From the NCBI GenBank assembly GCA_937124585.1, contig CAKZKT010000130.1:1-64000 (forward strand): 64,000 nt of DNA, written 5' to 3'. This DNA comes from an uncultured Anaerolineae bacterium. GTDB taxonomy: Bacteria; Chloroflexota; Anaerolineae; CG2-30-64-16. Positions 62,700 to 64,000 of this stretch are shown here, piece by piece. Below the pieces are notes generated by a model. It worked only from the letters and a program-made list of their open reading frames with translations, ran no database searches and was not told the DNA's origin. Each line of letters begins with the position of its first letter. Positions within the stretch are counted from its first letter, which is position 1. The position numbers and the translations under genes were made by a program.

Positions 62700-64000
62700 A
62701 TGATCGTGCTCTCTCTGACCGGGCCCTGGCGCTTCCGGCAGCTCGGCCACGACGAGTGGCTGCCCGCCAGCGTGCCTGGCGGAACCTACACCGACCTGCT
62801 GGCTGCCGGCCGCATCCCTGATCCGTTCGTGGGCATGAACGAAGCTGCTGTCGGCTGGGTGGCTGACCAGGACTGGGAATATCGCCGTGAATTCGTCGTC
62901 ACCGCTGACCTGCTGGCCCAGGAGCGGGTGACGCTGGTCTGCGCCGGGCTGGACACGCTGGCCGAGCTGACCCTGAACGGCCATCCACTCGGTACGACCG
63001 CCAACATGTTCCGCACCTATCGCTGGGAGGTTAAGCCGCTGCTCGTCGAGGGCATCAATACCCTGGCCATTGTCTTCCGTTCGCCGACGGCCTATGCGCG
63101 GCGACGATACGACGAACAGCCCTTGCCCGCCGGCATGAACCGCGGCGCGATGTATCTGCGCAAGGCCCAATGCCACTTCGGCTGGGATTGGGGGCCGGTC
63201 CTGCCGATCTGTGGCATCTGGCGCGACATCTACCTGGAGGCCACATCGGTCGCCAGGCTGGCCGACGTACGCCTGCGTCAGCGCCACGAGGCTGGCCGGG
63301 TTGAGATCGAGGCCGCGGTCACGCTGGAGCGCTTTTCCGACGCGCCCTGTCGGGTGGCGATCACGGTGCTCTCGCCTGCAGGCGAGATGGTCGGCCAGAC
63401 CATCGCCTTCCCGACCGGCGCCCAGGTGACCGTGCATCTCCCCATCCCAGACCCTCAGCTCTGGTGGCCGGCCGGTTACGGTGAGCAGCCGCTGTACAAA
63501 GTGGAGGTCGAGGTCCGGCCCGACGCCCGGCCACCTGCGCCAGCCGCCGATCTCCTCGCCTCGGCTTCTTATTCCATCGGCCTGCGCACGATCGAACTGC
63601 GTCGCGAACCCGATTCCTGGGGCCAGAGCTTCGCGTTCGTGGTCAATGGCGCGCCGATCTTCGCCCGCGGCGCGAACTGGATCCCGGCCGACGCGTTCCC
63701 GCCGCGCGTCTCGGCCGACCGGCTGGACGCGCTGATCCGCAGCGTCGCTGTGGCGAACATGAACATGCTGCGGGTGTGGGGCGGCGGTTATTACGAGAGC
63801 AACGCGTTCTACGATCTGTGCGATCGCTACGGCATCCTGGTCTGGCAGGATTTCATGTTCGCCTGTGCCGTCTACCCGCTGGATGAACCGGCTTTCATTG
63901 CAAACGTGCGCGAGGAGGTCGTGCAGACCGTGCGCCGTCTGCGCCATCATGCCTGTCTGGCGCTCTGGTGCGGCAACAACGAGATCGAGGTGATGTGGCC
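62700..64000 (+). CDS. GH2-family beta-mannosidase, partial (runs off the window)
   Basis: MIVLSLTGPWRFRQLGHDEWLPASVPGGTYTDLLAAGRIPDPFVGMNEAAVGWVADQDWEYRREF...HFGWDWGPVLPICGIWRDIYLE...WCGNNEIEVMW; no stop in window, hence not in ORF track. Confidence 0.93.
   Translation, partial: MIVLSLTGPWRFRQLGHDEWLPASVPGGTYTDLLAAGRIPDPFVGMNEAAVGWVADQDWEYRREFVVTADLLAQERVTLVCAGLDTLAELTLNGHPLGTTANMFRTYRWEVKPLLVEGINTLAIVFRSPTAYARRRYDEQPLPAGMNRGAMYLRKAQCHFGWDWGPVLPICGIWRDIYLEATSVARLADVRLRQRHEAGRVEIEAAVTLERFSDAPCRVAITVLSPAGEMVGQTIAFPTGAQVTVHLPIPDPQLWWPAGYGEQPLYKVEVEVRPDARPPAPAADLLASASYSIGLRTIELRREPDSWGQSFAFVVNGAPIFARGANWIPADAFPPRVSADRLDALIRSVAVANMNMLRVWGGGYYESNAFYDLCDRYGILVWQDFMFACAVYPLDEPAFIANVREEVVQTVRRLRHHACLALWCGNNEIEVMW

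Noticed and set aside
62682-63950. 422-aa minus-strand ORF at the right edge
   Set aside because: Antisense to a clear GH2 beta-mannosidase that is missing from the track only because it has no stop within the window

Overview
GC-rich bacterial window, probably Chloroflexota judging by gene style (inference, no search was run). Main blocks, left to right: (1) a minus-strand Phe/Tyr operon, aroH-pheA fusion > aroF > tyrA > aroA > aroE > tyrS. It is preceded by a complete-looking leader-peptide attenuator that the ORF track misses. (2) Sugar and housekeeping genes: URO-D-like, GH4, MFS, frameshifted ROK kinase, SDR, AKR, glnS, bacterioferritin, glycerate kinase, mobA, tRNA-Gly(CCC), lysS, greA, scpA. 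(3) A ~1350-aa protein with a glycosidase-like N-terminus, coiled coils and three PGRP/amidase-2 repeats, two of them with eroded active sites. (4) An ior/AOR/ACT/paaK/liv cluster whose paaK, livF and livG are visibly decayed. (5) A LacI regulator and inositol-phosphate synthase that share an operator. (6) A TPP-riboswitch operon pairing an M28-type hydrolase with a YkoE/C/D-type ECF transporter. (7) A phosphorus-scavenging island (PAP2-like, SurE, phytase-like, 2-AEP ABC transporter, PhnW, PhnX) with candidate Pho-box arrays. (8) A decaying catabolic region: truncated TIM-barrel, deleted desaturase-Rieske, LacI/FAD-oxidoreductase chimera, frameshifted cupin, reciprocal duplication remnants. 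It ends in a GH2 beta-mannosidase that runs off the window. A family of ACGTGCCAGGCAC palindromes is dispersed over five loci. All calls come from reading the sequence and ORF track; none was checked by alignment or folding software.
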